From positions 1-42,881 of the forward strand of contig JAAYQS010000083.1 in assembly GCA_012519155.1 (NCBI GenBank): a stretch of 42,881 nucleotides of DNA, given 5' to 3'. This stretch comes from Clostridiales bacterium. GTDB lineage: Bacteria; Bacillota; Clostridia; Clostridiales; Clostridiaceae. Positions 41,379-42,881 of the stretch are shown piece after piece (the first letter of the stretch is position 1; every line of letters starts with the position of its first letter). The translations under genes were made by a program, and so were the position numbers. The notes below the pieces were generated by a model that worked only from the letters and a program-made list of their open reading frames with translations, ran no database searches and was not told the origin of the DNA.

Positions 41379-41795
41379 ATGAAAGAAGAACAAAAGAGAA
41401 AAGTAGTAATATCATTTAGAAAAAATGTAAATAAAGAAAATAAAAGTATTGAAATAAAAGAAGAGGAATATGATTTGTGTTTGAATTGCAATAAGAAGTT
41501 TAAGAGAAATAATAGAGGTCGTAGAAAAAAGTATTGCAGCAGTAAATGTAGAGGAGAATACTACTATAAAAACGGAAATACTAAAACATATAGGTATCGC
41601 TGTGAGTATTGTGGTAAAAGCTTTGAGGGATATTGTAAAGCAAGGAAGTATTGTTCAAAGGAATGTTATGTAAAGGATAGATTTTGGAGGGAAGAGGAGA
41701 AGATTGAGTTTGTTAGGAAGGTTCTTAATGGGGAAGAAATTGAAGAATTACCTAAATGGTTATTAAAACAAAAAATCAAAAATAAATTTAGTTAA
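41379..41795 (+). CDS. Double zinc-ribbon protein beside the recombinases (related to the 18,070 protein)
   Basis: A 138-residue protein starting MKEEQKRKVVISF at 41379 with AAGGAG 8 nt upstream. Two Cys modules, CLNCNKKF...YCSSKC and CEYCGKSF...YCSKEC, end in YVKDRFWREEE, very similar to YIKDRFWKE at the end of the protein encoded at 18070. The N-terminus is a short basic region in place of the HTH. Lying directly after two serine recombinases, it is a candidate accessory or directionality protein, but that is inference. Confidence 0.68.
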   Translation: MKEEQKRKVVISFRKNVNKENKSIEIKEEEYDLCLNCNKKFKRNNRGRRKKYCSSKCRGEYYYKNGNTKTYRYRCEYCGKSFEGYCKARKYCSKECYVKDRFWREEEKIEFVRKVLNGEEIEELPKWLLKQKIKNKFS

Positions 41796-42157
41796 CAAAA
41801 GATATAGGAGCATTATTGCAAATTAAGACTTAATTATAATAAGTGAATATAATATATAATTGTTTAATTTTCAAAAGCTATAACATTTAAACAAAAGAAT
41901 ATAATATATACTAATGAATATGAAAATAATCTCAGTATTGATTTTAGTATAGTAATTGATTCAATTTGGAAGTCGTTGGGCTAGTAAAAAAACTATTATT
42001 TAGTTTTTATTTTTTAACTATGTAAAAGTTAACATGTTTTTAGAATAAATTAACAATATATACATTGGGTGTTTACGACGTTGTGATAGCATAAAAATAT
42101 AATTTATTTTTGTAATCATAATAGTAAGATAGATATTTAAATGTAGGAGGGAAAAAT
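41796..42157. other. Intergenic region, probable right border of the prophage
   Basis: No gene longer than a few codons is supported on either strand. It is extremely AT-rich with scattered runs such as AACTATTATTTAGTTTTTATTTTTTAAC. The right attachment site probably lies here or just before the recombinases, but no direct repeat shared with the 4221-4492 region could be identified by eye. Confidence 0.5.
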
Positions 42158-42709
42158 ATGGGGGAATATATTAAAGATAAGAAGAATATGAAATTTCAGA
42201 GTCAGGATGCTTTAAAATCTGTAGAAAGTGTTATAGATGATGCAGATAAAGCCTTAAATGATAAATCAAGAAAAATGGATAATTCACCAATAAAAGATGT
42301 TGTTGCAGGTGCTGTTGGCGCTGGTGTTGGTGCAGGCATAGGATTTGCAGGACTATATTTTGGAGGTTCTGTAGTAGGTTTAAGTGCAGCAGGTATAACA
42401 AGTGGATTAGCAGCTGCAGGAGGAATTGTTGGAGGGGGTATGGCTGCTGGAGTGGCTGTTCTTGCTGCACCTGCAGTTATACTTGGTGGTATTGGTATAG
42501 GTATTGCTGCACATAGAAGAAATGAGAAGTTACGTCAAGCAAAAGAATTAGTGTATAAGAATGCAATTAGTAAACAAACTGCCATTGTGAAAGCATTAAA
42601 AGAAGAGTCAAACGCTGATAAAGATAGAATTGAATACCTTAATGGATTAAATATTTTGTTACAATCAGCTATAAAAGATTTAAAGCATGATCTTGGAATT
42701 GATGCTTAG
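42158..42709 (+). CDS. Glycine-zipper membrane protein (host flank)
   Basis: A 183-residue protein with a soluble N-terminal helix (about 1-45), then a long Gly/Ala-rich hydrophobic region (about 46-118; e.g. VVAGAVGAGVGAGIGFAG, GLAAAGGIVGGGMAAGVAVL) able to span the membrane two to four times, and a charged coiled-coil C-terminus (about 118-183). GGAGG precedes the ATG by 7 nt. Function unknown; the repeats resemble glycine-zipper channel or stress proteins. Likely part of a host operon with the next gene. Confidence 0.6.
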   Translation: MGEYIKDKKNMKFQSQDALKSVESVIDDADKALNDKSRKMDNSPIKDVVAGAVGAGVGAGIGFAGLYFGGSVVGLSAAGITSGLAAAGGIVGGGMAAGVAVLAAPAVILGGIGIGIAAHRRNEKLRQAKELVYKNAISKQTAIVKALKEESNADKDRIEYLNGLNILLQSAIKDLKHDLGIDA

Positions 42710-42727
42710 ATAAAGATGGGAATGTTA

Positions 42728-42881
42728 ATGAGTAAATTTAAATATTCTGATGAAGAATTACAGATTAATAAAGCATTGAAGATGAATCAAGATACTTCAA
42801 AAACAATGCTTAATGGTAATAATATGGCAGGTATAAGAAAAGATGCTGATTCAAATATTGGTGTTTCTTTAGAATTATTAC
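42728..42881 (+). CDS. Hypothetical protein, 5' part (runs off the window)
   Basis: The open frame starts MSKFKYSDEELQINKA at 42728 (an ATG at 42722 is in frame) and continues to the window edge. The start is charged and helical with no known motif. It follows the glycine-zipper gene by about 18 nt and is probably in the same operon. Confidence 0.55.
   Translation, partial: MSKFKYSDEELQINKALKMNQDTSKTMLNGNNMAGIRKDADSNIGVSLELL

Noticed and set aside
1-42881. tRNA, rRNA genes and CRISPR arrays
   Set aside because: No cloverleaf with a conserved T-loop, no rRNA-like sequence, and no regularly spaced direct repeats were seen on reading both strands.

Overview
The window is AT-rich Firmicutes DNA with purine-rich Shine-Dalgarno sites and frequent TTG/GTG starts. 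Protein families (ImmR/ImmA-type switch, phi13-like tail protein, clostridial tandem serine recombinases) suggest a Clostridium-type host. Almost all of it is one HK97-like, siphovirus-type prophage of roughly 37 kb (about 4.2-41.8 kb). It is flanked by host DNA: a type I restriction hsdS tail and a GIY-YIG/DUF4357 gene on the left, and glycine-rich membrane-protein genes on the right.

Left flank (1-4223). The 3' end of hsdS is followed by a GIY-YIG/DUF4357 nuclease gene. A 3,046-bp transposon (586-3631) splits that gene. The element has imperfect 25-bp terminal inverted repeats (17/25), a 5-bp target duplication TTAAT, and three minus-strand genes: a zinc-ribbon DUF6431-like protein, a DD35E transposase and an AAA+ ATPase. 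Removing the element and one TTAAT restores a single 283-codon reading frame.

Control and early region (4.2-16.5 kb). An XRE regulator and an ImmA/IrrE metalloprotease are preceded by a promoter with a GCTTACA site. The same heptamer recurs as two perfect inverted pairs upstream of the early operon. The operon then runs Com-like zinc finger, sigma-like HTH, DUF2800, DUF2815, family-A DNA polymerase, a sigma factor, VapE-type primase/helicase, YozE-like, VRR-NUC nuclease, SNF2 helicase, a solitary MazF-like toxin and a DUF1492/ArpU-type late regulator.

Accessory and packaging region (16.5-25 kb). An N-terminally deleted Abi/HEPN gene lies between two copies of the same terminator. Then come HNH, a frameshifted small gene, a GC-rich cos-like block, an HTH/zinc-ribbon protein, a ParB-methyltransferase fusion, an amidoligase plus gamma-glutamylcyclotransferase pair, TerS and TerL. 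A Panacea-type toxin-antitoxin candidate sits between a 40-bp perfect palindrome and a terminator.

Structural region (25-38.7 kb). The order is portal, ClpP-like protease, major capsid, a frameshifted head-tail connector, head closure, HK97 gp10-like, tail completion, major tail protein, an EVE-like accessory gene, a gpG/gpGT frameshift pair, tape measure, Dit, Tal, a putative receptor-binding protein, holin and amidase. Lysogeny (38.7-41.8 kb): two serine recombinases overlapping by 140 nt, then a second zinc-ribbon protein related to the one at 18 kb. The connector frameshift suggests the prophage may be damaged, unless it is a sequencing error.
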